The notes under the pieces are model-generated. The model was not told the DNA's origin. It did not search any database and saw nothing but the letters and a program-made list of their open reading frames with translations. The translations under genes were made by a program, and so were the position numbers. Shown here piece after piece: positions 1 to 8,350 of a DNA stretch of 64,000 bases. The stretch lies in contig NZ_JAGEMN010000001.1 in assembly GCF_017921835.1 (NCBI RefSeq), positions 1,667,874 to 1,731,873 of the forward strand. Direction: 5' to 3'. Position 1 is the stretch's first letter. Each line of letters begins with the position of its first letter. This stretch comes from Sporosarcina sp. 6E9 (GTDB lineage Bacteria > Bacillota > Bacilli > Bacillales_A > Planococcaceae).

Positions 1-1076
1 ATTTTTCCGTGGCGAAGTTCTGCGGCTTTATTCAAATCATAGCGATTTTCTGCATCTTCTAACTCTCGTCTGAATTGATCAAGCTGTTCTCGTTTTTCTT
101 GAATTTTACTTAAAGTTTCTTTTTCCGATTCCCACTGGGCGCGCATATCAGCAGAAGAATCCTTCAGCTCTTGCAACTCTTCGCGTAAAAGTTGAAGTCT
201 TGTTTGACTCGCTGGATCTTTCTCTTTCTGCAAGGCTTGCTCTTCAATTTCGAGTTGCATCATTCTCCGAGTAACGGCGTCAAGTTCTTGCGGCATCGAA
301 TCGATTTCTGTTCGAATCATCGCACTTGCTTCATCGATTAAATCAATGGCTTTGTCAGGTAAAAACCTTTCTGTAATATAGCGATTCGACAAAGCGGCTG
401 CTGCTACAATGGCCCGGTCATGGATACGCACGCCGTGGTGCAATTCATACATTTCTTTTAATCCTCTTAAGATTGAGACTGTATCTTCAACAGAAGGTTC
501 GCGAACCATGACTTGCTGAAAACGACGCTCCAATGCTGGATCTTTTTCGATATACATTCGATATTCATCTAGTGTCGTTGCGCCAATACAATAAAGTTCG
601 CCGCGAGCCAACATAGGCTTTAACATATTGCCGGCATCCATTGCCCCGTCCGACTTCCCAGCGCCAACGATTGTATGGATTTCATCGATGAAAAGGATAA
701 TTTGTCCTTCGCTATCTTTTACTTGTTTTAAAACACTTTTTAACCGTTCCTCGAATTCACCCCGGTATTTTGCGCCTGCGATAAGTGCACTCATATCAAG
801 TTCGAAAATTTCGCGTCCCTTTAATCCCTCTGGAACATCACCTTTTACAATTCGTTGGGCGAGTCCTTCAACGATTGCCGTCTTCCCTACCCCTGGTTCT
901 CCAATCAAGACCGGATTGTTTTTTGTTTTCCGTGATAAAATACGAATTGTATTACGAATTTCTTCATCGCGCCCAATGACAGGATCCATCTTTCCATTTT
1001 TCACTTCTTCTACAAGGTTGCGACCAAATTGTTCAAGTGGTGTCCGTTCGTCTTCTTGCTGTCCTTGCATTCTCAT
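1..1076 (-). CDS. clpB: ClpB-type AAA+ disaggregase lacking the N-domain (C-terminus beyond window)
   Basis: Protein-disaggregating AAA+ chaperone that works with DnaK. About 358 codons are in the window and the gene continues past base 1. Visible are Walker A GEPGVGKT (residues 59-66), Walker B ILFIDE, the [13 protein letters not shown] loop, and the start of a ClpB-specific coiled-coil middle domain ([15 protein letters not shown]). The start ATG at 1076 follows AAAGGTGA by a normal spacing, and the reading frame begins only about 15 residues before the EQFGRNL linker. The usual N-terminal substrate domain of about 140 residues is therefore absent. A CtsR operator and promoter lie directly upstream, which supports this start. 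An alternative ATG at 1078-1080 is out of frame. The second AAA module cannot be checked here. Confidence 0.88.
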   Translation of the reverse strand, partial: MRMQGQQEDERTPLEQFGRNLVEEVKNGKMDPVIGRDEEIRNTIRILSRKTKNNPVLIGEPGVGKTAIVEGLAQRIVKGDVPEGLKGREIFELDMSALIAGAKYRGEFEERLKSVLKQVKDSEGQIILFIDEIHTIVGAGKSDGAMDAGNMLKPMLARGELYCIGATTLDEYRMYIEKDPALERRFQQVMVREPSVEDTVSILRGLKEMYELHHGVRIHDRAIVAAAALSNRYITERFLPDKAIDLIDEASAMIRTEIDSMPQELDAVTRRMMQLEIEEQALQKEKDPASQTRLQLLREELQELKDSSADMRAQWESEKETLSKIQEKREQLDQFRRELEDAENRYDLNKAAELRHGK

Positions 1077-1103
1077 ACATAATCACCTTTCCTCTCGTCT
1101 GAC

Positions 1104-1155
1104 TTTGACTATCTTTGACTAACTAAATTATATAATGATTTAACCTCTAGGTAAA
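1104..1155 (-). promoter_or_regulatory. Sigma-A promoter with CtsR operator upstream of clpB
   Basis: On the minus strand a -35 TTTACC (1150-1155) and a -10 TATAAT (1127-1132) are separated by 17 bp. Just downstream is the direct repeat AGTCAAA-GAT-AGTCAAA (1104-1120), which fits the CtsR heptad consensus RGTCAAA-NAN-RGTCAAA. The operator covers the expected transcription start, so class III heat-shock repression by CtsR is inferred. Confidence 0.88.
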
Positions 1156-1223
1156 GCAGATTGATTTAAATAAAAGCGAGCGCAAACCACGGCGTAGCGT
1201 GTATTATTTAGTTTCCTAAACAT

Positions 1224-1263
1224 AAAAAAAGACTGTACAACTTAATAATAAGTCATACAGTCT
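1224..1263 (-). terminator. Rho-independent terminator after yitW
   Basis: Imperfect stem pairing AGACTGTA with TACAGTCT, followed on the minus strand by a run of seven T. It lies just downstream of the yitW stop codon. Confidence 0.8.
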
Positions 1264-1279
1264 GTTATTTATAAAAAGC

Positions 1280-1588
1280 TTATCGTACGCCTAATGCCAT
1301 TTTTGCATAACGCGACATATTGTCTTTTGACCAAGGTGGATTCCAAACAATATTAACGTCTACATCTTTTACTTCTGGAAGCTCCATAAGTTCTTGTTTA
1401 ATATTTCCAACAATTTGAGGTCCCATTGGACATCCCATTGATGTAAGTGTCATCGTAACTTTTGCAGTACCATCTTCATCTAATTCAACATCATAAACAA
1501 GCCCTAGATTTACTATATCTATCCCAAGCTCAGGGTCAATAACGTTTTCAATTGCGCCCATCATACTGTCTTTCATTTCTTGACTCAT
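1280..1588 (-). CDS. yitW: MIP18/SufT-type iron-sulfur maturation protein (YitW)
   Basis: A 102-residue DUF59/MIP18 protein, full length for the family. These proteins assist Fe-S cluster assembly or transfer in the cytoplasm. The family signatures are visible: DPELGIDIVNLGLVYDV near residue 18, the conserved cysteine in TSMGCPMG, and the C-terminal WNPPWSKDNMS. It sits beside yitV and yitU homologues, as in B. subtilis, and ends at its own terminator. Family assignment is firm; the precise client proteins are not known from sequence. Confidence 0.93.
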   Translation of the reverse strand: MSQEMKDSMMGAIENVIDPELGIDIVNLGLVYDVELDEDGTAKVTMTLTSMGCPMGPQIVGNIKQELMELPEVKDVDVNIVWNPPWSKDNMSRYAKMALGVR

Positions 1589-1638
1589 TGTTTTACCCCT
1601 TCCAATTCAGATGATACCTTCATCATAACAGCCAACTG

Positions 1639-2409
1639 TCATTCATTCAAATGACTTGCAAGCCAATTTACAGAAGCAAGCATGCCTGACCTGGTCACCG
1701 CATGGGATGCATATTTATCAGTCACAAAACTTAGTCGGTCAGGAACAGCGGCATAGTCAGCTTTTACAGCTTGATAAAACTTATATGTCGGTTTATAAGG
1801 AACAACTGGATCATTTTTTCCGTGCCAGAAGAATAGCGGTCTTTGATTCAATACAGACTGATTTTTTGTAATATCAAATACAGCTAAATCAGTGAACAAT
1901 TTCTCTCGTTCATTTTTGGTCACAGGCAATTTAAATCCTTCTGATTCAAATTGTTTGATTTGAGCTTTTGCTAATTCTACAAATCCAGCCGCACCCATCA
2001 TGACAGCAGCCGCATCTATCCATTCGTACATTTTCAACGCACCTAAAGTTGTAATTCCACCCATCGATGTTCCGGCAACGCCAATTTTCGCGGAAGATAA
2101 TAAATTACGGCTTGTTAACTCATTACGAACTATCCCTAGTTCCTCTATGGAGGTGATGACAATTTCCCAAAATCGAAGTGATAATTCCGCTTCATCCAAA
2201 TTTTCTTCACGAACGCCGTGTAAATGAGCGTCAGGCAAAAGTACACGCATCCCCTTTTTTGCAAGATTATAGGCGTAGTGAAGATTATGTTCTTTCGCAC
2301 TTGTAAATCCATGGAAAAAGACAACGACTGGGACTTCTTTTTGTTCATTTTCATTTTCTACTATATGTAATAAGGGGATTGTTCCCCAAGTTTCTTCATT
2401 CATAATCAT
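1639..2409 (-). CDS. yitV: Alpha/beta-hydrolase, YitV-like esterase
   Basis: A 256-residue cytoplasmic serine hydrolase. The nucleophile elbow GTSMGG, an oxyanion-loop HGFTSAKEHN and a late His in YASHAVTR fit the alpha/beta-hydrolase fold; the Asp in GKNDPVVP is a candidate third triad member. Start ATG 2409 has AAGG about 10 bases upstream; an in-frame ATG at 2403 is possible but further from it. The gene precedes yitW on the same strand with a gap of about 50 bp and is divergent from the HAD gene at 2546. The substrate is unknown. Confidence 0.88.
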   Translation of the reverse strand: MIMNEETWGTIPLLHIVENENEQKEVPVVVFFHGFTSAKEHNLHYAYNLAKKGMRVLLPDAHLHGVREENLDEAELSLRFWEIVITSIEELGIVRNELTSRNLLSSAKIGVAGTSMGGITTLGALKMYEWIDAAAVMMGAAGFVELAKAQIKQFESEGFKLPVTKNEREKLFTDLAVFDITKNQSVLNQRPLFFWHGKNDPVVPYKPTYKFYQAVKADYAAVPDRLSFVTDKYASHAVTRSGMLASVNWLASHLNE

Positions 2410-2545
2410 ACAAACACAACCTTTTTCTTTTAGTTTCAGCGTACCAAAGTTTTTCTAGAAAAACAAAAAGGTTGTTTTAGCTGCTTGCTTCTTTGACTTG
2501 CATAATGACTTAACGGTAAACTTACTTATAAAGGGGGGGTCTATT

Positions 2546-3361
2546 TTGAAGCCACATTTAATCGTTCTTGATCTCGATGGGACTCTATTGACAGATGATA
2601 AAATAATAACAAAAAAGACAGCTGAAACTTTGCAAAAAGCTAAAAATGAAGGTCATCATGTAATGATTGCAACAGGCAGACCGTTTCGTGCGACTGAGTT
2701 TTATTATCGCCAGCTTGGACTAACTACGCCTATTGTCAATTTTAATGGTGCTTTTGTGCATCATCCCGACAACCGTGCTTGGAAAACAATTCATGAAACA
2801 CTTTCCCTTTCCGTTGTGAAAGAAGTCTTGGAAGCGATGCAAAAGTTTCCTTGGAACAATATGGTTGCCGAAGTAAAGGATGATGTTTATCTGCATTATC
2901 ATGATGAAAAAGTTTTGGACAACTTCAAGATGGGAACTCCAAAAGTAACAACTGGGGAGATCCAAAACTATTTAAAAGAAGATCCGACGTCCTTGCTTAT
3001 TCAAGCCAATGAAAATAATGTTGATACGATTGTTCAACATCTCGACCATATTCATGCTGAAGTTGTGGGTAATCGTATATGGGACTCGCCTTTCGGTCAT
3101 GTAATCGAAGTTTTTCGCAGTGGTCTCAGTAAAGCAGCAGGATTATCACATGTCGCGAAGTGGATGGATATTCCGAAAGAACGCATCATTGCTTTCGGTG
3201 ATGAAAATAATGATTTAGAAATGATTGAATTTGCAGGGGTTGGTGTCGCAATGTCAAACGGGATTGACGAGTTAAAATCGATTGCTGATGAAGTGACATC
3301 AAAATCGAATAATGAAGATGGGATTTCACAAGTACTAGATGAACGGTTACAATTAAAGTAA
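2546..3361 (+). CDS. yitU: Cof-type HAD phosphatase (YitU-like)
   Basis: A 271-residue HAD-superfamily hydrolase of the Cof subfamily, probably acting on small phosphorylated metabolites. Motif I DLDGT (Asp9 and Asp11), motif II TGRP, and motif IV GDENNDLEM are intact, and the long cap domain lies in the middle. I choose the TTG at 2546 because AAGGGGGG precedes it with normal spacing and the protein then starts right before motif I. An upstream in-frame ATG at 2498 would add 16 residues not typical of the family. The DegV gene follows on the same strand. Confidence 0.9.
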   Translation: MKPHLIVLDLDGTLLTDDKIITKKTAETLQKAKNEGHHVMIATGRPFRATEFYYRQLGLTTPIVNFNGAFVHHPDNRAWKTIHETLSLSVVKEVLEAMQKFPWNNMVAEVKDDVYLHYHDEKVLDNFKMGTPKVTTGEIQNYLKEDPTSLLIQANENNVDTIVQHLDHIHAEVVGNRIWDSPFGHVIEVFRSGLSKAAGLSHVAKWMDIPKERIIAFGDENNDLEMIEFAGVGVAMSNGIDELKSIADEVTSKSNNEDGISQVLDERLQLK

Positions 3362-3398
3362 GAATATTTAACCAAATAGAGATAAGGGGGATTAGTAA

Positions 3399-4250
3399 AT
3401 GAGAATATATGCAGATAGTGCATCAGATTTACCCAAAGCATTTTTCGATAAAAATGATGTTACGTTAATTCCATTACATGTTTTAATTGATGGGAAAGAG
3501 TATGAAGATATCGTTGAAATAGATTCCCGTGAAGTATACAAAACGATTCGAAACGGCGGACAACCCAAAACATCACAAGTTTCCCCTGAAGAATTGTTGG
3601 AAAGATGGACCGAGCTTTCGAATTCTGGCGAAGAAGGTATATATATTGCGTTTTCATCTGAATTATCGGGTACTTACAATACCGCGGTAATGATGCGTGA
3701 CCAGGTCAAAGAGGAAAACAAAGATTTGAATTTGCTCATTCTGGATTCAAAATGCGCATCTCTTGGATATGGACTTCTTATAAAAGAAGCCGTTAGACTT
3801 CGTAATGCAGGTGAAACGCTGGAAGAAATTGAAGAAAAGATTCAATTTATGGCCGACCATATGGAACATCTATTTACCGTTGAGGATCTCGATTATATGG
3901 CACGTGGGGGTAGAGTTTCAAAGGCTAGCGCATTTATCGGTGGATTATTAAATATTAAACCCTTATTGCATGTAGAAGGTGGAAAGTTAGTTCCCATTGA
4001 AAAACATCGCGGGCGTAAAAGAGTATTGCGTCGCATCGTTGAGTTAATGGAAGAACGCGGGGACAATTTAACCAAACAAACCATTGCAATCAGTCATGGC
4101 GATGATGAAACAATTGCGCTCGAATTGAAAGCGTTAGTGGAAGAAAAGTTTCAACCAAGAAATATTGAAATTCACATGATTGGATCAGTTATAGGAGCAC
4201 ATGCCGGACCTGGCACGGTGTCAATCTTTTTCCTGAATAAACTTGAATAA
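3399..4250 (+). CDS. DegV family fatty-acid-binding protein
   Basis: A 283-residue DegV protein, the usual length. Family members bind a fatty acid and serve as FakB-like partners of fatty-acid kinase. The N-terminal IYADSASDLP, the TSQVSP ligand-loop motif, the SSELSGTYNTA helix start and the MARGGRVSKASAFIGGLLNIKPLL block are all present. Start ATG follows AAGGGGG. In B. subtilis yitS (DegV) is near yitU-yitV-yitW, so this is probably the yitS counterpart. Specificity for a given acyl chain cannot be read. Confidence 0.92.
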   Translation: MRIYADSASDLPKAFFDKNDVTLIPLHVLIDGKEYEDIVEIDSREVYKTIRNGGQPKTSQVSPEELLERWTELSNSGEEGIYIAFSSELSGTYNTAVMMRDQVKEENKDLNLLILDSKCASLGYGLLIKEAVRLRNAGETLEEIEEKIQFMADHMEHLFTVEDLDYMARGGRVSKASAFIGGLLNIKPLLHVEGGKLVPIEKHRGRKRVLRRIVELMEERGDNLTKQTIAISHGDDETIALELKALVEEKFQPRNIEIHMIGSVIGAHAGPGTVSIFFLNKLE

Positions 4251-4274
4251 TACTAAGTCATAAAGGGTGATATT

Positions 4275-5600
4275 GTGAAAGTAGTTATAATTGGTGCTGT
4301 CGCTGGAGGATCTACCGTTGCATCGCAAATTAGGCGCGTGCTTCCCAATGCTGATATCACACTAATAGGTCATGAAAAGAAAATCGGTTACGGTACCTGC
4401 GGATTACCGTATGTTATCGGAGGCTTAATAGAAGATAAGACAAAAGTGGGTGGGCCTTCTCCTGATAAGTTTGGTGAGAAACGTAATATTTCAATACTCA
4501 CTCGCCATGATGCGACGTCTATTAACCGTGAAACGAAAACAGTGCAAGTCCAAAACCTTGAAACAGATGAAGTTTTCACGCTTGAATACGATAAACTTAT
4601 CTTGTCGACAGGTGGAAAGTCACGTATACCAGATATTAAAGGTATAGGAAAGTTACCTTTAATCACTTTAAAAAGTTATACCGATATGGAATATATCCAA
4701 GAGTTTATTGAACGAGAACAGCCAAAATCATGCGCCATTATCGGCGGTGGATTTATAGGCGTCGAACTTGCCGAGAACTTTAGGCATTTGGGAATAAAAA
4801 CTGCGCTAATTGAACGAAATGATCGAGTCATGAAAGCGATGGATAGAGAAATATCGGATATCTTATACAAGGAAATGGCAGATAACGGCGTCGAATTTTA
4901 TTTTAACGATGAGATTGAGCGCGTGGAAGACAAGAAATTGATTATGAAAAACGGGATGAATTTTGATGTTGATTTTGTCGCTGCGAGCATTGGTATCATT
5001 CCGAATACAAGTCTAGCTGAAGAAATTGGTCTGACAATCGGCGAAACTAAAGGTATTGTCGTAAATGACTATATGCAATCAAGTGACCCCGATATTTATG
5101 CGATTGGCGATGTCGCGGAAACTTCTGATTGGCATACAGGTAAACCTAAAATGGTCCAACTTGCTTGGCATGCACATCGTCAAGCTTATATTGTGGCAAG
5201 TCATCTAAATGGAAAACCTGTGAAAATCAATGGATTTCTGGGCTCAACAATAACTAAATTATTTTCATTGACAGCAGGCATGACGGGTCACTCGGAACAA
5301 AGCTTGCTGAACGAGGGAATTGAATTTGAAACGGTTACCTATGAAGGGCGGACCAATGCAGGCTACTACCCCAATCACGGCACAATCTATATACGCGTCC
5401 ATTATGACCGTCATTCACGTTTGATCTTAGGTGGTCAAGCCGTTGGCAACAAAGGCGTCGACAAGCGCATAGATGTACTTGCAACTGCAATGATGGGCAA
5501 TATGACTGTGGATGATTTATCCGCACTAGAGCTTAGCTATTCTCCGCCCTACTCCTCACCGAAAGATCCGGTGAACATGCTCGGATATAAAGCGAAGTAA
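4275..5600 (+). CDS. cdr: CoA-disulfide reductase
   Basis: A 441-residue flavoprotein of the pyridine nucleotide-disulfide reductase family that reduces CoA disulfide with NAD(P)H and protects CoA thiol pools. The FAD motif GAVAGGSTVASQIRR is at residues 7-21. A single active cysteine, Cys42, lies in YGTCGLPYVIGG, as in the Staphylococcus aureus enzyme. A second nucleotide-binding GGGFIGVELAE and the C-terminal PPYSSPKDPVN...GYKAK tail, very like S. aureus CoADR, are present. GTG start with AAAGGGTGAT upstream. It lies 24 bp after degV and ends at a strong terminator. A peroxidase or NADH-oxidase activity cannot be excluded. Confidence 0.9.
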   Translation: MKVVIIGAVAGGSTVASQIRRVLPNADITLIGHEKKIGYGTCGLPYVIGGLIEDKTKVGGPSPDKFGEKRNISILTRHDATSINRETKTVQVQNLETDEVFTLEYDKLILSTGGKSRIPDIKGIGKLPLITLKSYTDMEYIQEFIEREQPKSCAIIGGGFIGVELAENFRHLGIKTALIERNDRVMKAMDREISDILYKEMADNGVEFYFNDEIERVEDKKLIMKNGMNFDVDFVAASIGIIPNTSLAEEIGLTIGETKGIVVNDYMQSSDPDIYAIGDVAETSDWHTGKPKMVQLAWHAHRQAYIVASHLNGKPVKINGFLGSTITKLFSLTAGMTGHSEQSLLNEGIEFETVTYEGRTNAGYYPNHGTIYIRVHYDRHSRLILGGQAVGNKGVDKRIDVLATAMMGNMTVDDLSALELSYSPPYSSPKDPVNMLGYKAK

Positions 5601-5601
5601 A

Positions 5602-5635
5602 AAAATCCCAAGACTGATATGCTGTCTTGGGATTT
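5602..5635. terminator. Bidirectional terminator between cdr and the GH13-like gene
   Basis: Perfect 13-bp stem AAAATCCCAAGAC / GTCTTGGGATTTT around a short loop, with A/T tracts on both sides. It serves the two convergent genes. Confidence 0.9.
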
Positions 5636-5638
5636 TAC

Positions 5639-7084
5639 TTATTTTTTCTCTTCTACCCTGTTTTTCTTCCCTCTTCTCCACACTGCTAATAGGAATCCTA
5701 AGAACAATGTGTAAATCAGAATAGAGGCGATTAAATACGGGATGTTAAACCCTTTGTCTTCATCTACGATATATACTTCAGCCAATTCTCGTTCGAGAAC
5801 AACTCTATATTTACCGTCTTTTCCTTGTTTAATCATATCGCCACCGACAACGCCGCGCAATCTTTTATTTTCACCTATAACGTCCTCATCGATTACTAAA
5901 TTATCGGTTTTCGATGTATTATTCAATGCAACAATCCACGTCTCTTCATCAGAAGAACGTTTGAAAACTGTGAAGCCATCTTTGTTATGCAGTAACTCGA
6001 AGTCGCCATTACGAAGTGTGTCTGACTTGTTTCGTAATGTGTTTAAATCACCAATATACTCTTGTAATTCCATATCCGTCTTAAAGTTAGAAATTGGATG
6101 GCTTTCAGGCGCTTCTTGTCCGTTTACTGCTATCTCAGATCCATAAGGCATCATAGGAACACCCGGCAATGTGAATAATGCAGTCGCTGCAATCTTCCAT
6201 CTTGTCGGTGGAAACATTCTTAATGTAAACATTTCATATGTAAAACGCGGTCCTGTTAATTCATCGAATTGGATAATGTCCGTTTCGTTTTTATCTTCAA
6301 ATAACTGAAGTGGTGATGAATCAGGATCGACTTGTACGTATGACTGTTGGAGTGCTTCCATTTTTTCGATATTAGGCACTGTATCGAAATTTGCATTCGA
6401 TTCTTCTGTTGATATTACATATATATTCTCATCAGCTTGTTTAATTGCTGCGATGACTTCATTTAAAAAGTCTTCTTCGAAATCGCCAATTTTTGTTAAA
6501 CGAATTCCAGCTAACTCATACTTATCCACGAATGAAACAACAGCATCAAGAATCATTTCTTTTGTAGTTGGATTTGAGGTATCCCAGTCAATAGTTCCAT
6601 CTTCAGCAGGAATAGACGGGACAAGATCATTTTTTACCCAAGTATGATTTTCACTGACCCCGCTCATTGGAAAATCTGCGACAACACCGATGTTTTCCTT
6701 TTCCAAGGATGCAATCATGTCAGCAAACTCTTCTTCAGTTCCGAAATGCGGTTCTAACGTTTCGTAATCAAGGGCTTGACTCCCGTCATAAGTAGCTGTG
6801 CTAAATACTGGCCCCACTGAAATCAAGGTAAATCCCATATCGACGAGATACTCCATTTTTAAGGTAATCCCTGCGAAGTCTCCACCGCTAAATGCGTTCA
6901 AATCTCGAGGATTAACGCCTTCATTATTGTCGTAATTCCCGTCATTAAATCGGTCCACAAGTAAATCGTATATACTTTCATCTTGTAGTGTTCCAACATT
7001 TTTTGCGAATGCCCCTGTTGGATAAATTATAGATAAAATCAAAGTCATTGATAATAGTAGCCCAAACCATTTATTACTTTTCAC
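5639..7084 (-). CDS. Membrane-anchored GH13 alpha-amylase-like protein, catalytic residues lost
   Basis: A 481-residue secreted protein with a signal peptide (1-27), a GH13-like TIM barrel, a C-terminal beta domain and one membrane segment (about 448-468) with a basic tail. The fold is recognisable from YDLLVDRFNDG, GGDFAGI and LFTLPGVPMMPYGSEI. The catalytic regions are not intact. Region I should carry DxxxNH but reads ADFPMS (136-141). Region II has GIRLT, with Thr197 where the nucleophile Asp belongs. Region IV reads FDELTGPRF instead of the usual His-Asp. Only a Glu near 227 remains. I infer a pseudoenzyme or carbohydrate binder at the cell surface. GTG start with AGGAGG upstream. Confidence 0.78.
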   Translation of the reverse strand: MKSNKWFGLLLSMTLILSIIYPTGAFAKNVGTLQDESIYDLLVDRFNDGNYDNNEGVNPRDLNAFSGGDFAGITLKMEYLVDMGFTLISVGPVFSTATYDGSQALDYETLEPHFGTEEEFADMIASLEKENIGVVADFPMSGVSENHTWVKNDLVPSIPAEDGTIDWDTSNPTTKEMILDAVVSFVDKYELAGIRLTKIGDFEEDFLNEVIAAIKQADENIYVISTEESNANFDTVPNIEKMEALQQSYVQVDPDSSPLQLFEDKNETDIIQFDELTGPRFTYEMFTLRMFPPTRWKIAATALFTLPGVPMMPYGSEIAVNGQEAPESHPISNFKTDMELQEYIGDLNTLRNKSDTLRNGDFELLHNKDGFTVFKRSSDEETWIVALNNTSKTDNLVIDEDVIGENKRLRGVVGGDMIKQGKDGKYRVVLERELAEVYIVDEDKGFNIPYLIASILIYTLFLGFLLAVWRRGKKNRVEEKK

Positions 7085-7243
7085 AAATAAAGCCTCCTAA
7101 TTAACGAACTATCACACTTCATTTTAACAAATGAAATGAAGAGTGGCTATTCTTTAATCAATAAATCCAATGTTGATTGCAGAAATGGGGCGGATATGTG
7201 AAATAAACGAAAACTGAATAGGTCAACTAAGAGTTTCTCATTA

Positions 7244-7360
7244 TATTCCGCTTCGCCGCTGGTGGATGCCTCCCGCGATAAGCCTGACAAGAAAAACACT
7301 GTCAGTCTTATCGCTCCGGCTCCCACTGGCAAGGCGCCTATGCTGGTTTTGCTTGGTAGA
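7244..7360. repeat. Bacillales-type dispersed intergenic repeat with hairpin
   Basis: Lies in the 836-bp gene-free gap 7085-7920. It contains a near-perfect inverted repeat, GCGATAAGCCTGACA (7275-7289) with TGTCAGTCTTATCGC (7300-7314), followed by GGCTCCCACTGGCAAGGCGCC. The wording resembles repetitive intergenic units I know from many Bacillales genomes. Short open frames through it look spurious. I see no gene between 7361 and 7584. Confidence 0.5.
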
Positions 7361-7584
7361 TAGTTGATGTTTCTATTTATTTAAGGAAATGAAGTGAAAG
7401 CCGTCAAGAATAGGCGGATATTTGCTTACTGTAGTTGTCTCTAGTTTGCTTGCACTTAAAAGTTTTTGCTTGCAAGTCGAGACCTTCCACCTGTATAAAA
7501 ATCTGATGTTCAAGCAACTCTGCAGATAAGATCAGATAAAATAACGCAACATAAATCACCTTGTATATTGAATTAGTGGATTGG

Positions 7585-7764
7585 ATTGGAGTGCAGGGCG
7601 GCGACTCCAGCGGAATCAGCGAGACAGCCGAGACCCTGCAGGAAGAGCCGTTACGAAGAACGGCTTTTGCGACCTAAAAGCGTAGCGTTTGAGAGCACGG
7701 TTTTAGCGACGAAGCGGCTCGGCGCTCGCCCGCAGGAAAGCGTCCGCCCGCAACGGAAATCAAC
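7585..7764. repeat. Second dispersed intergenic repeat (CGGAAATCAAC type)
   Basis: GC-rich block in an AT-rich gap, running from TGGAGTGCAGGGCGGCGACT to CGCAACGGAAATCAAC. The pattern GGCGGCGACTCC...ACCCTGCAGGA...GAAAGCGTCCGCC...CGGAAATCAAC is a common repeat in Bacillus and relatives, probably a structured RNA or non-autonomous element of unknown role. An internal stem, AAGAGCCGT with ACGGCTTTT, is visible. The open frame across it is not credible as a gene. Confidence 0.6.
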
Positions 7765-7842
7765 AAACAAAATAATAACTATTTCTTGAATAGTGGAATA
7801 CACAAGTCTTCTCCAACACTATTTCCTTTTTTGACACAAATA

Positions 7843-7882
7843 AAAAGCATAGCAGGAATATAAAACTTCCTACCATGCTTTT
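7843..7882 (-). terminator. Terminator downstream of yisL
   Basis: Stem AAAAGCAT-AGCAGGAA / TTCC-TACCATGCTTTT with T-rich flank on the minus strand, about 40 bp after the yisL stop. Confidence 0.75.
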
Positions 7883-7920
7883 GCTTTTTAATTATTAAAT
7901 TGTCCAGCATTCTTTCTAAA

Positions 7921-8286
7921 TTAAGCGAACCAGGTAATTCCCATCGGCAGTTTAAATCCGAGGAACATAGTTGCGAATAAAAAGATGAAAAAGAAAATCC
8001 ATAATGTCGTAACGTTTTTCTCTTTGCTCGAACGAACTAGCACCATTTCCATTAGACCGATGGTAACTAATCCTAGTAAGAATTTAACTCCGTATAGAGC
8101 CGGATCCAAACTAGAAGAATTCATGAACAACATGAAACCTGACACTAAAATTAGCACATAAAATAGTCTACTGCTCATATGAACAATTTTTCGTCCCTTT
8201 GAGCCATTCGCCATTACAGCAGCTATAAGGAATAAAATAATTCCAACAACCCAAGTAAAAATATGAAAATGTATCATCAACTTCAC
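7921..8286 (-). CDS. yisL: YisL family membrane protein (DUF1516)
   Basis: A 121-residue integral membrane protein with four predicted helices. The family pattern is clear: HFHIFTWVVGIILF at the N-terminus, a basic HMSSRLFYVLIL segment, LGLVTIGLMEMVLVR and the terminal LGFKLPMGI. It aligns along its length with B. subtilis YisL as I recall it. The neighbour yisK is also conserved. Function unknown. Confidence 0.88.
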   Translation of the reverse strand: MKLMIHFHIFTWVVGIILFLIAAVMANGSKGRKIVHMSSRLFYVLILVSGFMLFMNSSSLDPALYGVKFLLGLVTIGLMEMVLVRSSKEKNVTTLWIFFFIFLFATMFLGFKLPMGITWFA

Positions 8287-8350
8287 CTCATAAAAAATAT
8301 CTTACTATATTATCCTATCATATATTCGTATAAGGCTTAAGCAAACACGC

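Noticed and set aside
628-1122. 164-residue plus-strand frame
   Set aside because: Antisense shadow of clpB; no ribosome-binding site and implausible composition.
7147-7332. 61-residue minus-strand frame
   Set aside because: Lies in the first dispersed repeat; composition is typical of such repeats and there is no start signal.
7586-7789. 67-residue plus-strand frame
   Set aside because: Runs through the GC-rich repeat; Arg/Pro-rich artefact.
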